Shown here: in pieces, positions 1 through 8,856 of the stretch
How positions within the stretch are numbered: position 1 is the first letter of the stretch
Layout of the letters: every line of letters begins with the position of its first letter
Source of the DNA: Rhizobium halophilum
Lineage (GTDB): Bacteria; Pseudomonadota; Alphaproteobacteria; Rhizobiales; Rhizobiaceae
Reading direction: 5' to 3'
NCBI RefSeq assembly: GCF_021648825.1
Contig: NZ_JAKJHS010000016.1
Coordinates: 1-37,910, forward strand
DNA length: 37,910 nt
Notes under the pieces: model-generated
Seen by the model: the letters and a program-made list of their open reading frames with translations, nothing else
Databases searched by the model: none
Told to the model about the DNA's origin: nothing
Position numbers and translations under genes: made by a program

Positions 1-1641
1 AACTCTCCTTCTCCCATTGAGGGATCATAGTTGGAAAATTCCAGCCATAAACGGTCCGATTCAAAGGGGGCACGTCACTTTAACCGAAATGCCATACCCG
101 TTCTGGTCCGTTCGGCCGAGACCATATGCGCTGATATTGCGATACAAGGGTTTCCAGCAACGAATAGTCTGAAGCCCCCAATTCGTAGCCCCTTCAATGA
201 CGATGTTCTCCATGATTGGCTCAAAGCATTGGCCGGTCTGGATCGCGACGGTTGCAGTTGACCCCGTAGGTGCGGGAAGTTTGATGCGGAGATTCTTAGC
301 GCGGAAAAAGTTTTGCCTGAACGCCCTTAGAGTTATCGTATGGGTTGCGCCTGAGTAAGAGTCCCGCGTCTGGTCCTGGAAAGATATTGTCTTGGCTACG
401 CTATCGATGGACGTGATGACGTGAAGTTCTCCGCAGGTGTAGACGCCTCTATCGTCGTGATACCACATCTTGCTGGACGAAATCTGGAACAGCATCCCCA
501 CTTCAAGGCTGGCCACACTGTCAAGCGAGATGGTCCGTTGGTTCGGCTTTATGTCAGCAGCCAGTGAAAACCCGGTTAGCTCAAAGCTAGTGCTAGGCTC
601 GAAGCGCAGCAGCCGCAACGTTCCGGCGTCCACGGTGGATTGACTCGGTTGCAGGACCGGCCATTTGCCGTCCTCGCCCTCGATGTCGATGTCAAAAAGA
701 GAATCCGTGACTGAGACACCGTTGAAGACGTATTCCCCTGACGGAATGAAAATCTTCTTCCCCCCAAGAGCACGAGATGCGCTAATCCCGTCTGCGATTG
801 CATCGGTTATGTCAGGACCAAACCCACCAATCATGCGAATATCAAAAACCTGCTCCGCCAACTCCCACCACGAGCCGTCAAGCGAATTGATCTTAGCAGC
901 GTGTGTCGGCTCCGTAGCTGCGCGTTTGTATAGGGCGTTGCCCCCATCGCCCGCTGCTGCATACCCATTGGTACGAATGGCGTTTATGCCAAGGGGGATA
1001 TTCAGAGCTGCGACGCCGACGGCGGTCGCGTAGATGGGCACATTGCCTTGGGAAACAGCATCCGAGGCATGGCCGGCAGAGATGTTTCGAGATTCCTCAC
1101 TCTTCGCCGCCCAGTGCTTGGCAGAGAAAGTGGTGGCACCGTCGCCGCCCGCTTCTACTTGGACGGGTTCGTCCTCAGCGTTATTGGCCCACGCCATAGC
1201 CGCGAGCTTGTTCCGCAGAGAGCCTGGGTCGGTGATCAGCCGATATTCTGCACCGAGATCGAGGAAGGCGAGAAGGTCGCCAGCGCGTACCTCCCCCGCC
1301 TGCAGTTCTTCACCACCATTCGCCCGCAAAGGCTTGCCGTTGAGCGTGACGGCACCCGTATTGGCCGAAGTAGCCGTCATGGTCAGTAGAGCTGCGCCGG
1401 GTGCAGTCGGAGGCGTGGCGCTGGGCATGGCAACGATCGCGTTGGCCGTGCCACCGGTGACGGTGTAGCGATAGATCAGCTCCGGAAGCTCATAGTCGCC
1501 CAGCCCGGCAATAAGAGCAGCGACCAGGCGCTCTAGCTCCGTGCCCCACACCTGCGCCTCTACTGGCGAGATGGCGCGTGCATTGCCGTTCTCGTCCACA
1601 GACGCAAAGATGCTCTGAGCCAGCTTCGTAAAGACGCTCAT
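1..1641 (-). CDS. Phage tail fibre / pectate-lyase-like beta-helix protein, partial, frameshifted near its visible end
   Basis: The uninterrupted frame gives 526 residues ending in a TGA at 61-63. The N-terminal 120 residues look like a virion-attachment module. Residues of about 215 onwards (NAIRTNGYAAAGDGG, then a stretch about the start of a right-handed helix with IFIPSGEYVF) resemble the entry of pectate-lyase-like beta-helix tail spikes, which bind or cut surface polysaccharide. The protein should continue: in the +1 frame the sequence reads openly from about 78 to base 1 (PFESDRLWLEFSNYDPS). The switch lies at C5-T3-GA (plus-strand 61-70), where one extra C, or a +1 slip on CTT TGA, explains it. 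It is the last gene of the tail operon seen here, starting 31 bases after the J-like gene. Function by position and fold resemblance only. Confidence 0.7.
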
Positions 1642-1671
1642 TCAATCCTTCCTTGATGTTCTGGATAGGTG

Positions 1672-3834
1672 TTAGGAGCCGGGAATCATCACAGCGATTT
1701 GTCGATACGAGCCGCCCGTGCCGTCGCTGACGAGGGTCTGTAGGCGCCACTCGACTTCGCCGCCGCTGGCCGTGACGCCTTGGCTGTCGGTGAATGTTAG
1801 GTTTTGCCGGGTGCGGGCGTTCTGCTGTGAGATCGTCTCCCAGCTGCTCCATGTGCCGAGCGCGTATGTTCGCCAGCGGCGCTGCAATTTGATCGCGACT
1901 GCGCGAAGCTCATTGGCCCGCACCATCACGTTCAGTTCGCCGGTCGTGCCGGAATACGTCGCATCGCCACTGACGTGAGTGGGTGCCCCCGGAGCGGAGT
2001 TGTCGACGGCGACGACCGCGTTCAGCAGATCCGAGAAGTAGCTCCCCTCGTCGCCCTTGAAGACACGCACGCGGGCGTCGATCGTCTGCCCTTCGAAGTT
2101 GCCGGCCTGGTAGGCGAGGTAGGCAGAGCTCTGCGACGGATACTCAGTCGTGCTCGTCCAGCTGTTCGGCAGCCCACCCGTATAGGTGCGATAGGCAGCC
2201 TCCGCGACGTCATATTCCTGGGATGGCAGGTTGAAGCCGATCCGCATCTCCTGGCTTCCGTTCGGATAGGTGACCTGGAGAGCCGCATAAGGCGCATCCG
2301 GCGTCTCCATGTCCGACTCATAGCCCAACTCAGGCACGACATCCGGAGCCGCGGCTTCGTCGACTGCAGGGTTCGTCGGCCAGACAACGAAGGGGATCTC
2401 GACTGAGCCGTTTTCGTCGTCCACCCGCGGGGCCTCCATCCGCACCGTCTCGACATCGAGCAGATCCGGTTCGGTGATCTGCGCATAAAGCAGTCCCCAG
2501 GCCGCCAGCCCGACCATGTTCGGCACCATCGTCCCCCGATCGGCACGTTCCAACGCAAACTTACGGCGGGCTATACGTTGCGCCTGAGAGGCCGATGGGC
2601 AGAACGGCAGCTCGATATCGAGGTACTTCGGCCCGTACTTCTCCACCTCATCGTCAATCCGGGCCCAGCTGATCCCGTCGAGGTTGATTTCCGTGATCTC
2701 GTAGAGGCGCTCCGGAGAGTAGCATTTGACCCGGCAGATGTTCGGCCGCTCGACAGCCTCCGGCCCCGCCGCCCAGGAGTAGTCGTAGATGTCCTCCGGC
2801 GTGAACGCGATCTCCGGCATCACCACATCGTCGATGAACTCGAAGTAGATCAGCCCGTTCTCGTCCAGCCGGATTTCCAGGCCTGCAGAGTCCAGGAACT
2901 GCTGCATGGTCTGGCCGCGCTCACTTTCCCAGGCCCACATGCCCCAGAGGCGAGAGCGCTTCTCTGTCCCTGTCTTCGTCGCGACAAGAACGTCCGCAGC
3001 GTCGGCAGTCTCAGCAATCTTTGCCCAGTTGAAGCGGGCAAAGGTGAAGGCAGGATCGCGCCGCAGCACATGGGCGCAGATGATGGGAGAGTTCTCGGAC
3101 CACGCCGCCAGTCCGAAGCGAGGGTCATAGATCCGCGACCCGCGGGCAACGATTTCCCCATCCATGGCCGAAGGGTTCTGGTAGAGGCTGAGATATTTCG
3201 CCTCCGCCAGTCCAGGGTTGTAGAACAGCAGTTGTGACTGCGCGATCCCCCGCACCTGATGCGCCGGCGTCCACAGCGCTGGGAACAGCGACATAAGCCC
3301 CGCCCACGCGGTTTCCGTACCCGTGCCCATCTTCGTCTGCCAATTGGCCCAGGAGCCGCCGGGCCGAGCCCATGGTGGCGACGAGACATCACCGTTCGGT
3401 TCGACAGTGACTTCGCGTTGGCCGAGGTAGTAGGCCTCGATTGCGTCGATCGGCCCCTGGAGGTGGCAGATCAACCGCGCTCTGGTGCTGCCGTCCGTAT
3501 TGCCAAAGGCCTTCAGACCGCCGCCGCGTCCCCGACCGACAAGTTCAATGACCGAGCTTTCCCCGGTCTCGAAATTGCTCTTCATGTCGGACGGCTTCAC
3601 CGCCCCGCCCTGGCGCTGTCTTCCCATCATTGATAGCGCCAAGCCGCCACCGACCACGATGGCATTGGCCGCGATGGTTGCCAGCGTGCCTGTAAGTGCG
3701 GCGGAAATCGCCGTGCTGGACAGCAGGAAGCCATGAATCGCCGTTGCGATAGCCGAGATCGGATCGGCAAAGGCATGCGCCGTCATGGCAGCGCAGGAGG
3801 CGCTGCAGGTCAGCAGGAGCTTTGTCAGCTTCAT
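1672..3834 (-). CDS. Phage tail tip / host-specificity protein, gpJ-like
   Basis: 720 residues. I place the start at the ATG at 3834 because it overlaps the stop of the gene before it (ATGA) and gives a sensible N-terminus; the frame is open further upstream but that would read through the neighbour. Residues 1-75 hold hydrophobic helices (signal-like start, then a Gly-rich segment) as in the N-terminus of J-type tail tip proteins of rhizobial and Mu/lambda-like phages. The middle has the acidic and aromatic-rich hub domains, and the C-terminus (from about 560) has fibronectin-III-like strands. It would form the central tail tip that contacts the receptor and opens the tail tube. Position between an NlpC/P60-like gene and the fibre gene is the classic order. 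Confidence 0.8.
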   Translation of the reverse strand: MKLTKLLLTCSASCAAMTAHAFADPISAIATAIHGFLLSSTAISAALTGTLATIAANAIVVGGGLALSMMGRQRQGGAVKPSDMKSNFETGESSVIELVGRGRGGGLKAFGNTDGSTRARLICHLQGPIDAIEAYYLGQREVTVEPNGDVSSPPWARPGGSWANWQTKMGTGTETAWAGLMSLFPALWTPAHQVRGIAQSQLLFYNPGLAEAKYLSLYQNPSAMDGEIVARGSRIYDPRFGLAAWSENSPIICAHVLRRDPAFTFARFNWAKIAETADAADVLVATKTGTEKRSRLWGMWAWESERGQTMQQFLDSAGLEIRLDENGLIYFEFIDDVVMPEIAFTPEDIYDYSWAAGPEAVERPNICRVKCYSPERLYEITEINLDGISWARIDDEVEKYGPKYLDIELPFCPSASQAQRIARRKFALERADRGTMVPNMVGLAAWGLLYAQITEPDLLDVETVRMEAPRVDDENGSVEIPFVVWPTNPAVDEAAAPDVVPELGYESDMETPDAPYAALQVTYPNGSQEMRIGFNLPSQEYDVAEAAYRTYTGGLPNSWTSTTEYPSQSSAYLAYQAGNFEGQTIDARVRVFKGDEGSYFSDLLNAVVAVDNSAPGAPTHVSGDATYSGTTGELNVMVRANELRAVAIKLQRRWRTYALGTWSSWETISQQNARTRQNLTFTDSQGVTASGGEVEWRLQTLVSDGTGGSYRQIAVMIPGS

Positions 3835-4228
3835 CGGATGGCCCAGGCCTTCAGGATGGTGTTCTGGCGAGGATGCAGGATGCGATAGCCCTGCGGCTCC
3901 GCACGCCATGCGAAATAGCCGCCGTCGAGAAAGATGCCGCCGGCCTCACCATGCAGATGGCTCTTGATCACGCCGACATCGCCTACATCCGGCGCGCCGG
4001 TTTCAAACAGATGCCCGTCGAGCACCTGGTCCCATAGCGCAACCAGGGACCCGGCCTGCTCCATCAGTGCATGCGCCTCGTCCCGGCTTTCCCACGTGGG
4101 TATGGCGAGCGTGACACCCCTCACCTGCTCGATCCACCGCGCCGCCACATGGTGCAGTCGCTCTCACCCCAGACCATCGGCGCATCGACGGTCGCCGCAA
4201 GGTATGCCTTCAGCTGCTCCTCGATCAT
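3831..4228 (-). pseudogene. NlpC/P60-like tail protein (DUF6950-type), interrupted by a one-base deletion
   Basis: The start is the ATG at 4228, overlapping the upstream stop (ATGA). The first 28 codons read MIEEQLKAYL... to GESDCTMW, where Asp-Cys is the usual catalytic-Cys context of NlpC/P60 papain-like hydrolases found at this place in tail operons. Right after TMW (about 4145) the frame must move by one base to continue as AARWIEQVRG and on to the stop at 3831. Adding one G restores a 132-residue protein. The second half contains a GDVGVI strand and a conserved His (SHLHGEAGG), as expected for the catalytic His region. In lambda-like phages such proteins act at the tail tip, often as a peptidoglycan hydrolase. 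Family name is moderately sure; the break is seen directly. Confidence 0.6.
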
Positions 4229-4803
4229 GCCTTGATGATCTCCGTCACCTTGACGCCGACATACTCCAGGCCCTTGTCGCCGGGGTAGCGCCGCTGCTGG
4301 TCGGCGGTCGTCCATTGGCCCCCGAAGGGATAGTTCTGGCTCTGCCACAGCGTCTCGATCGTGAAGGACACGGTGCGAACGCCAATTCCCTGGCTCTGCC
4401 GCTTGGGAGCCGAGAGATAACCGGGAAACAGCTTCTTCAGGCCGCCCGACCAAACCTCCTGCGTCTCCTGGTCAAAGGCGCACCAGTAAATATCGGCAAG
4501 CGCCCCCTCGATCTGCCGCGCATGGTCTTTCACCGATCGAATGAAGTCGACGTTCACGCCCGACAGGACGATGTCTACCTTCGCCGCCTGCCCAAATCGC
4601 GGATCCTCGACAGCCGACATCGAGACAAGCTGCTGGCCTGCCGGATCGGAGACGCCGCGCCATTCATGACCACCGACGGTCTTGCGCCCTACCCCGTTGT
4701 GCAGCCGCCATACCCCGGACGGCAGATGCAGCTCAGCGAACCACGCACGCGCAATGTGCGGACGCCGCAGGAACGCCCGATCCTCTTCCGTAAAAAGCGG
4801 CAT
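4225..4803 (-). CDS. Phage tail hub / baseplate protein (DUF2163-like)
   Basis: 192 residues starting MPLFTEEDRAFLRRPHIARAW. It has the mixed beta pattern of the distal-tail partner proteins that precede the NlpC/P60 gene in siphovirus tail operons (order here: tape measure, distal tail protein, this gene, NlpC/P60, J). The motif YWCAFDQETQEVWSGG matches the repeated-strand core of this group. Its stop overlaps the next start by four bases, so translation is coupled. Likely a structural ring at the tail end; the exact family (DUF2163 or the related BR0599-type) cannot be settled by eye. Confidence 0.55.
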   Translation of the reverse strand: MPLFTEEDRAFLRRPHIARAWFAELHLPSGVWRLHNGVGRKTVGGHEWRGVSDPAGQQLVSMSAVEDPRFGQAAKVDIVLSGVNVDFIRSVKDHARQIEGALADIYWCAFDQETQEVWSGGLKKLFPGYLSAPKRQSQGIGVRTVSFTIETLWQSQNYPFGGQWTTADQQRRYPGDKGLEYVGVKVTEIIKA

Positions 4804-4860
4804 GATTCGACTCTCGGTCTGAAAGCTGATTTTCTCCCCGGTGGAACGGAGGAGGCGAGA

Positions 4861-4971
4861 ATGTCAAAATTGACGAACTATACTGCTCTCTCGGCGGCTG
4901 CCGATCGAGCCTTCCAAGGCAATCTTCTGTTAGCGCTCAACAGCACGGGATACCTACGGATGTGCTTATGA
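4861..4971 (+). CDS. Small unknown protein, first of a plus-strand pair
   Basis: 36 residues (MSKLTNYTALSAAADRAFQG...). It is short but has a strong ribosome binding site: GGAGGAGG seven bases before the ATG. It reads against the tail operon in a gap between two structural genes. Its stop overlaps the ATG of the next small frame (TTATGA), so the two are probably coupled, or were one gene. I do not recognise it. Best read as a moron in the tail module. Confidence 0.45.
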   Translation: MSKLTNYTALSAAADRAFQGNLLLALNSTGYLRMCL

Positions 4972-5108
4972 AGGTGTGCACCGATACTGCGGAACTGATC
5001 AGATCGCTGGAGTGCGATGCTGTCACGCAAGCGGCGGGCGCCCTTCTGGCCCGCCAGTACGAGGATTTGGCGAGCAAGCTTGCCGGGGGGAGCATTCTGC
5101 CGCGATAG
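4968..5108 (+). CDS. Small unknown protein, second of a plus-strand pair
   Basis: 46 residues (MKVCTDTAELIRSLECDAV...), helical with an Ala/Leu pattern, ending ASKLAGGSILPR. It starts inside the stop codon of the preceding 36-residue frame. No family recognised. It is antisense to the 3' end of a possible 56-residue minus-strand frame (5023-5193); the plus frame has the more natural composition at its end, so I favour it in the overlap. Confidence 0.4.
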   Translation: MKVCTDTAELIRSLECDAVTQAAGALLARQYEDLASKLAGGSILPR

Positions 5109-5193
5109 CTGCCTGGATCTCCGAGCCCCAACGTTGAGCCAGCTGGAGCATTGAACTGCTGCGGATCCAGTTGTCGCGTTCTTCTCTAGTCAT
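5023..5193 (-). CDS. Small unknown phage protein, 3' part doubtful
   Basis: 56 residues starting MTREERDNWIRSSSMLQLAQ. The ATG overlaps the previous stop by one base (TGATG), which supports the start. The first 38 residues look like a normal short helical phage protein. The last 18 are Pro/Gly/Arg-rich and follow a C6 tract, so the real end may be in another frame. It overlaps the plus-strand gene ending at 5108. No function suggested. Confidence 0.35.
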   Translation of the reverse strand: MTREERDNWIRSSSMLQLAQRWGSEIQAAIAAECSPRQACSPNPRTGGPEGRPPLA

Positions 5194-5402
5194 CAGCCGT
5201 TCTCCTGTTCCCATGCGGAGACTTCCGCACGGTGCTGCGCGACGAGCTCGGAAACGGTCATCTGCATCTCCGCCTTCTCCGCGCCGGGTATCTCGTCATC
5301 GTGCCGATCGTCAGGAAACAGCGCCCGGTTCAGCTCGCCAGCATGCAGCCGCGCAAGCTCGATGCGCTTCATCGCCCTGATCATGTCGAGACGTTCTGTC
5401 AT
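5193..5402 (-). CDS. Small helical phage protein of unknown function
   Basis: 69 residues, MTERLDMIRAMKRIELARLH..., charged and predicted helical throughout, with no membrane segment. It starts three bases after the stop of the distal tail gene and is linked to the next frame by a TGATG overlap. Not recognised; position in the tail operon suggests a tail assembly or regulatory role, but nothing in the sequence proves it. Confidence 0.5.
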   Translation of the reverse strand: MTERLDMIRAMKRIELARLHAGELNRALFPDDRHDDEIPGAEKAEMQMTVSELVAQHRAEVSAWEQENG

Positions 5403-5405
5403 CGC

Positions 5406-6119
5406 TTAATCCGTGAAGTAGTCGCGCACGTCGTAGTCGAAGGCCTCGAACATGCGGACAGAAGCGCCGATAGTCAGAGCGGCGTCCTCTGACGGATATT
5501 CCATCTCCTGGCTCACCATCATTTGAAGCACGAGGACGGGATAGAGCGTGGCGTAGTCATCGGTTGTGATTGCCTTTCGCAATGGCGGCCAAACCCTATA
5601 GCGCCCATCGCCAAAGTCTTCTGTGACCTGGTACATGCCGAAGTGAAAAGGGAAGAACCCTATCCGCTCACCCCAACGGAGACGGCGGCCCCAGTACTCG
5701 TCCGCGAGATTGATGATGGTCGTATCAACGGCCGCGGCTGCTGCCACCTTCACATTCGGATAGGTGAGCTTCCACGGCCGGTTGTTCGACCACATCTGCC
5801 CATTCGACCATGCAACGGCGCCGCCGAGAGCAGATGAAACGCCGGCCCGCGCCGGCGACATCTTGTCTCTCTCGGTCATCTGCCAGCGTGTCGCGTTCGC
5901 CCCCCGCTGGAGTGCCCACAGCCACCCTCGGAACCGTACATACTGGTCGCCCTGCATCGGGTGGAAATTGAACTCGAAAGCCCAACCGCCAAATGGAGAT
6001 GCGACAGTCTGGGTGAAGTTGCCGATCGTCGTCCCCTGCGAAGGATTGACGCTCTCCGGACCAGACAAGGGCCTCTGACTGGTCAGCGGCACGTCGATGA
6101 ACGGAAGAAGCCTCGCCAT
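5406..6119 (-). CDS. Distal tail protein
   Basis: 237 residues (MARLLPFIDVPLTSQRPLSG...). Beta-rich with several Trp (GGWAFEFNFHPMQGDQYVRF and VRFRGWLWALQRG), a pattern seen in the conserved tail protein that follows the tape measure in rhizobial and other alphaproteobacterial siphoprophages. Its start follows the tape-measure stop directly (TAA then ATG). By position it would form the adaptor ring between tail tube and tip. Family assignment rests on order rather than on a signature motif. Confidence 0.6.
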   Translation of the reverse strand: MARLLPFIDVPLTSQRPLSGPESVNPSQGTTIGNFTQTVASPFGGWAFEFNFHPMQGDQYVRFRGWLWALQRGANATRWQMTERDKMSPARAGVSSALGGAVAWSNGQMWSNNRPWKLTYPNVKVAAAAAVDTTIINLADEYWGRRLRWGERIGFFPFHFGMYQVTEDFGDGRYRVWPPLRKAITTDDYATLYPVLVLQMMVSQEMEYPSEDAALTIGASVRMFEAFDYDVRDYFTD

Positions 6120-8030
6120 TTACGCTCTCGTCTTTCTGGTTTGCGAGACCTTGTTCCGGTCATCGATTGTCTTGCCGATGTTCTTGCTGATCACGCGGTC
6201 TCGCTGGTCGAGCATTCGGCGCATCTCGTTCAAGGTTCGCTGATCGGCATTGCCCTGGATGATGATGTCTCCACCAACATAAGAGCCGAAGCCGCCGCCC
6301 TTGGTGTGGTCGATGACCGTCTCGTTGGGGTGCATCATGGCGAGGAAACCGCCTCTGCCGTCCAGGCCGCCAGAACGGGAGCCGGGACTGGTGTGGCCAC
6401 CACCGTCAAACGAGAATAGCTTGCCAAGGCTTCCAAGGAGGCCACCTAGACCGCCGCCACCTTTGCCGCCCCCGGCTGCAAACGGACCGGAGCCGAATAA
6501 AGCAGCTTCAAGAGCCGCCCGTGCGATGGACTTTGCGAGGTTCTTGAACACGTCGTCCAGCTTTTCGCCCTCAAGGATCGCGTCGAGGATGCCTTCCTTG
6601 AAATCCTCTGCGATGTCGTTGAAGAATTCGCCGGCCTTGGATGTCTCGTTGTACTCATCGCCGATCTTCTTCACTGCACGGGCGTAGGTGTCGGCGTCGA
6701 GATAGCTCATGTTGTGGAGTTCGTTCAGATCCTCCAGTTCCTGGGCATACTTCTCCGCTTCTGTGCGGGTCTCTTCGAAGATGCGCTTGGCCTCGCGCGC
6801 CTCGTCGCTGATCTTCTTCGCCCCGCCGGCTCGTCCTGCACCGCCGCCGCGACGGCGACCGGACCGGCCTATGCTCTCCCACGGGAATCCAGAAAGCTCC
6901 GGCGTACCCCTTCCCTCCGGCGTTGGGCCAACCTCCGGCAGCATGAAGCCGCCATTCTGTATCGGCCCATCCGCGCTGCGCTCCACACCGCCATAAGAGC
7001 CACGAGAGGGATAGCGACCGGTCAAAGCCGCTGCGAACGCAGCAGCCCGCGCATACTCATTTGCTACGCCGCTCACGGCCACAGCCAGAGCGTTTGCGGG
7101 CTCGATGGCGGCTCCGGTAAGCCGGGCGAACTCCGCAGCGCTCAGGGAGGCCTCGTAGGCGTCCTTCTGCACCGCCAGAAGTTCAGGAGACAGACGGGCG
7201 CCTTCCTCCGTTGCTCGTGCCAGTTCGTCGCCCAATGCCATTGCAGAAGCGGCCAACTGCTCCGGGCTGTTCGCCGCAGCAAGATCGTTCAGCGCATCAT
7301 TGATCCGGGTAGCCTGGATGAGTGTCAGGCCGAACTCATTCTCGAGGTACTGCACCTCGGTCCGTACGGCCGTGATCGCTTCGGGATTCCCGAACATGGT
7401 CGTGGCAACGTCGAACCGCTCCATGGAATCCTGAAGCCCGGAGAAGGTATCCGAGATGGCATCCCGCGCCTCGCGCATGGCGCTGGCGAACTCGAGCTCC
7501 TTGATCTTGCGCAGTGCTTCGTATACCCGGCCGGCCGCCTCAGCTTGCGACCCAAACCTGTCAATCAGATCGATTGCGGAGAGGGACGCGTTCTCGACAG
7601 CATCAGCGTAGCCTTCGGTGGCGGTCTGCAGACCCTTCATCGCTTTTTCAAGGGCGTCGGCTTCTCCGCTGGCGTTGGTGAAGGCCGGAACCATCATCAG
7701 AACAGCGCCCGCCGCCGCGCCAGCAGCTATGCCGATGGGCCCAAAACCGAGGGCGAGGTCAGGAAGCTGGATAGCAATCGCCTGCAGCCAATTCCCCGTC
7801 ACTGAAGCCTGCTGCGCAACCTGCGAGAGTTGCATTGACGTCATACGCATCTGCTGGCTGGCAAAGATCGACTGACGGCCGACCTGCTCCGTGGAGCGGG
7901 CCATGTTGACGTTAGCCTTGACGACGCGCCCTTCGGTGCGGCCGGCGGTGGTGGCGAGGCTGTCAAGAGCGCGCTCACCCGACACGAGGCCGCGGCTATC
8001 GGCATTGAGGACAAGCGTTGCAAAGTCCAT
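6120..8030 (-). CDS. Tail length tape measure protein
   Basis: 636 residues, long, helical and Ala-rich with coiled-coil stretches. It begins MDFATLVLNADSRGLVSGER, the usual start of lambda-type tape measures. Hydrophobic segments lie near residues 85-115 (GIAAGAAAGAVLMMVPAF). The C-terminus has the Gly-rich block with SFDGGGHT and GGFLAMMHPNETVIDH, diagnostic of the lambda gpH-type end that is processed or anchored at the tail tip. It sets tail length and guides the DNA into the host envelope. It starts three bases after the end of the gpGT-like frameshift product. At roughly 1.5 angstrom per residue this would suggest a tail of about 95 nm. Confidence 0.9.
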   Translation of the reverse strand: MDFATLVLNADSRGLVSGERALDSLATTAGRTEGRVVKANVNMARSTEQVGRQSIFASQQMRMTSMQLSQVAQQASVTGNWLQAIAIQLPDLALGFGPIGIAAGAAAGAVLMMVPAFTNASGEADALEKAMKGLQTATEGYADAVENASLSAIDLIDRFGSQAEAAGRVYEALRKIKELEFASAMREARDAISDTFSGLQDSMERFDVATTMFGNPEAITAVRTEVQYLENEFGLTLIQATRINDALNDLAAANSPEQLAASAMALGDELARATEEGARLSPELLAVQKDAYEASLSAAEFARLTGAAIEPANALAVAVSGVANEYARAAAFAAALTGRYPSRGSYGGVERSADGPIQNGGFMLPEVGPTPEGRGTPELSGFPWESIGRSGRRRGGGAGRAGGAKKISDEAREAKRIFEETRTEAEKYAQELEDLNELHNMSYLDADTYARAVKKIGDEYNETSKAGEFFNDIAEDFKEGILDAILEGEKLDDVFKNLAKSIARAALEAALFGSGPFAAGGGKGGGGLGGLLGSLGKLFSFDGGGHTSPGSRSGGLDGRGGFLAMMHPNETVIDHTKGGGFGSYVGGDIIIQGNADQRTLNEMRRMLDQRDRVISKNIGKTIDDRNKVSQTRKTRA

Positions 8031-8033
8031 CGC

Positions 8034-8848
8034 CTATTCCTCTTGCTCTTTGTCGCGGTCTATCGGGGGGATGGAGAAGGGGGCTTCCCCGTTGCGGAAG
8101 TCCCGCAGGTATGCCCCGCACATCTTCTTGATGATGCGAAACTCCCACGGCGCAAGCGTCAGCCCGTTGGCATAGGCAAAGGCCGTAAGCTCCTGCCAGT
8201 CAGGCGTCGTCAGGCCCATGCCGGTTGAGCGGATCGGTCCAAGCTCTTGCACAGCGTCCAGAAGGTATTCCCCGGCTTCAAGTTCGACCATGGGAACAGG
8301 CGCGCCAGCATCGATGTATCGCTGCGCCCTGCTTCTACTCTCGTTCTTGATGGTTGAGGCCAGCCAGCCGAGTTGCGAAGCCGCAAGGACTAGCTGGCGC
8401 TCCCGTTTCCCAGGAAGTTCGCTCGCCTCTGGATGAAGACGCGCACCTGCTCATAGAAGGACGGGGCAAGACGATCCGTGCCCCCGATCTGGAGGTTCAA
8501 GAACCACTCGACATCGCGAGGAGCTTCCGCCGGTCGGTTGCCGCAGTTGACGTTCTCAAAGCCTGCGAAGAAAGGAACAAGCTCCTTTGCATTGAGCGCC
8601 TGGATATCGGCAAGGCCCTTCGGCTCATCTGCCTTGTCCTGCTCCATGCGGGAGCGTTGGCCGTCAAGGATGGCCTTCTGCCCCACTGAGCTCTCCACAC
8701 CAAACAGGAGGACACGACAGGGCTTGCTCTTGTCGGGCTTGCCCTTGGCATCGGAGTCATAGAGCGGATCGCCCGTCGCCGGGTGCTTGAGGTGAAGCGG
8801 ACGGGGCGTTTCCGCCGCCTTCCGGCTATCGAACTGTGAGAAGTCCAT
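8034..8848 (-). CDS. Tail assembly chaperone fusion (gpGT-like), made by -1 ribosomal frameshift
   Basis: The gpG-like frame stops at 8390. At the heptamer GGGAAAC (minus strand, plus 8411-8405), set in the frame as G GGA AAC, a -1 slip reads on without a stop as RERQLVLAASQLGWLAST and so on to the TAG at 8034. The fused product would be about 271 residues: 148 from the first frame and 123 from the second. The downstream part also contains an internal ATG at 8291, but reading from there would drop about 38 conserved-looking residues, so it is better seen as the T part than as a gene. Known for lambda G/GT and most siphophages: the ratio of the two products is needed for tail assembly around the tape measure. 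Confidence 0.85.
8390..8848 (-). CDS. Tail assembly chaperone, short form (gpG-like)
   Basis: 152 residues, MDFSQFDSRKAAETPRPLHL..., ending FLGNGSAS at a TAG at 8390. Charged, mostly helical, placed between the tail tube and the tape measure, exactly where lambda has G. The last codons contain the slippery heptamer that gives the long fusion form. It starts eight bases after the end of the tail tube gene. Acts in the cytoplasm by coating the tape measure before tube polymerisation, and is not in the virion. Confidence 0.85.
   Translation of the reverse strand: MDFSQFDSRKAAETPRPLHLKHPATGDPLYDSDAKGKPDKSKPCRVLLFGVESSVGQKAILDGQRSRMEQDKADEPKGLADIQALNAKELVPFFAGFENVNCGNRPAEAPRDVEWFLNLQIGGTDRLAPSFYEQVRVFIQRRANFLGNGSAS
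8405..8411 (-). promoter_or_regulatory. Programmed -1 frameshift heptamer GGGAAAC
   Basis: On the minus strand the codons CTG GGA AAC contain G GGA AAC, a textbook X XXY YYZ site that differs only in the last base from lambda GGGAAAG. The zero frame ends 12 bases later (GGG AGC GCC AGC TAG). The -1 frame is open for 123 codons. Confidence 0.85.
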
Positions 8849-8856
8849 TGATCACC

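Noticed and set aside
8034..8291. An independent 85-residue gene MVELEAGEYLLDAVQELGPI
   Set aside because: It is the distal part of the -1 frameshift product; 38 open codons with protein-like content precede its ATG back to the heptamer.
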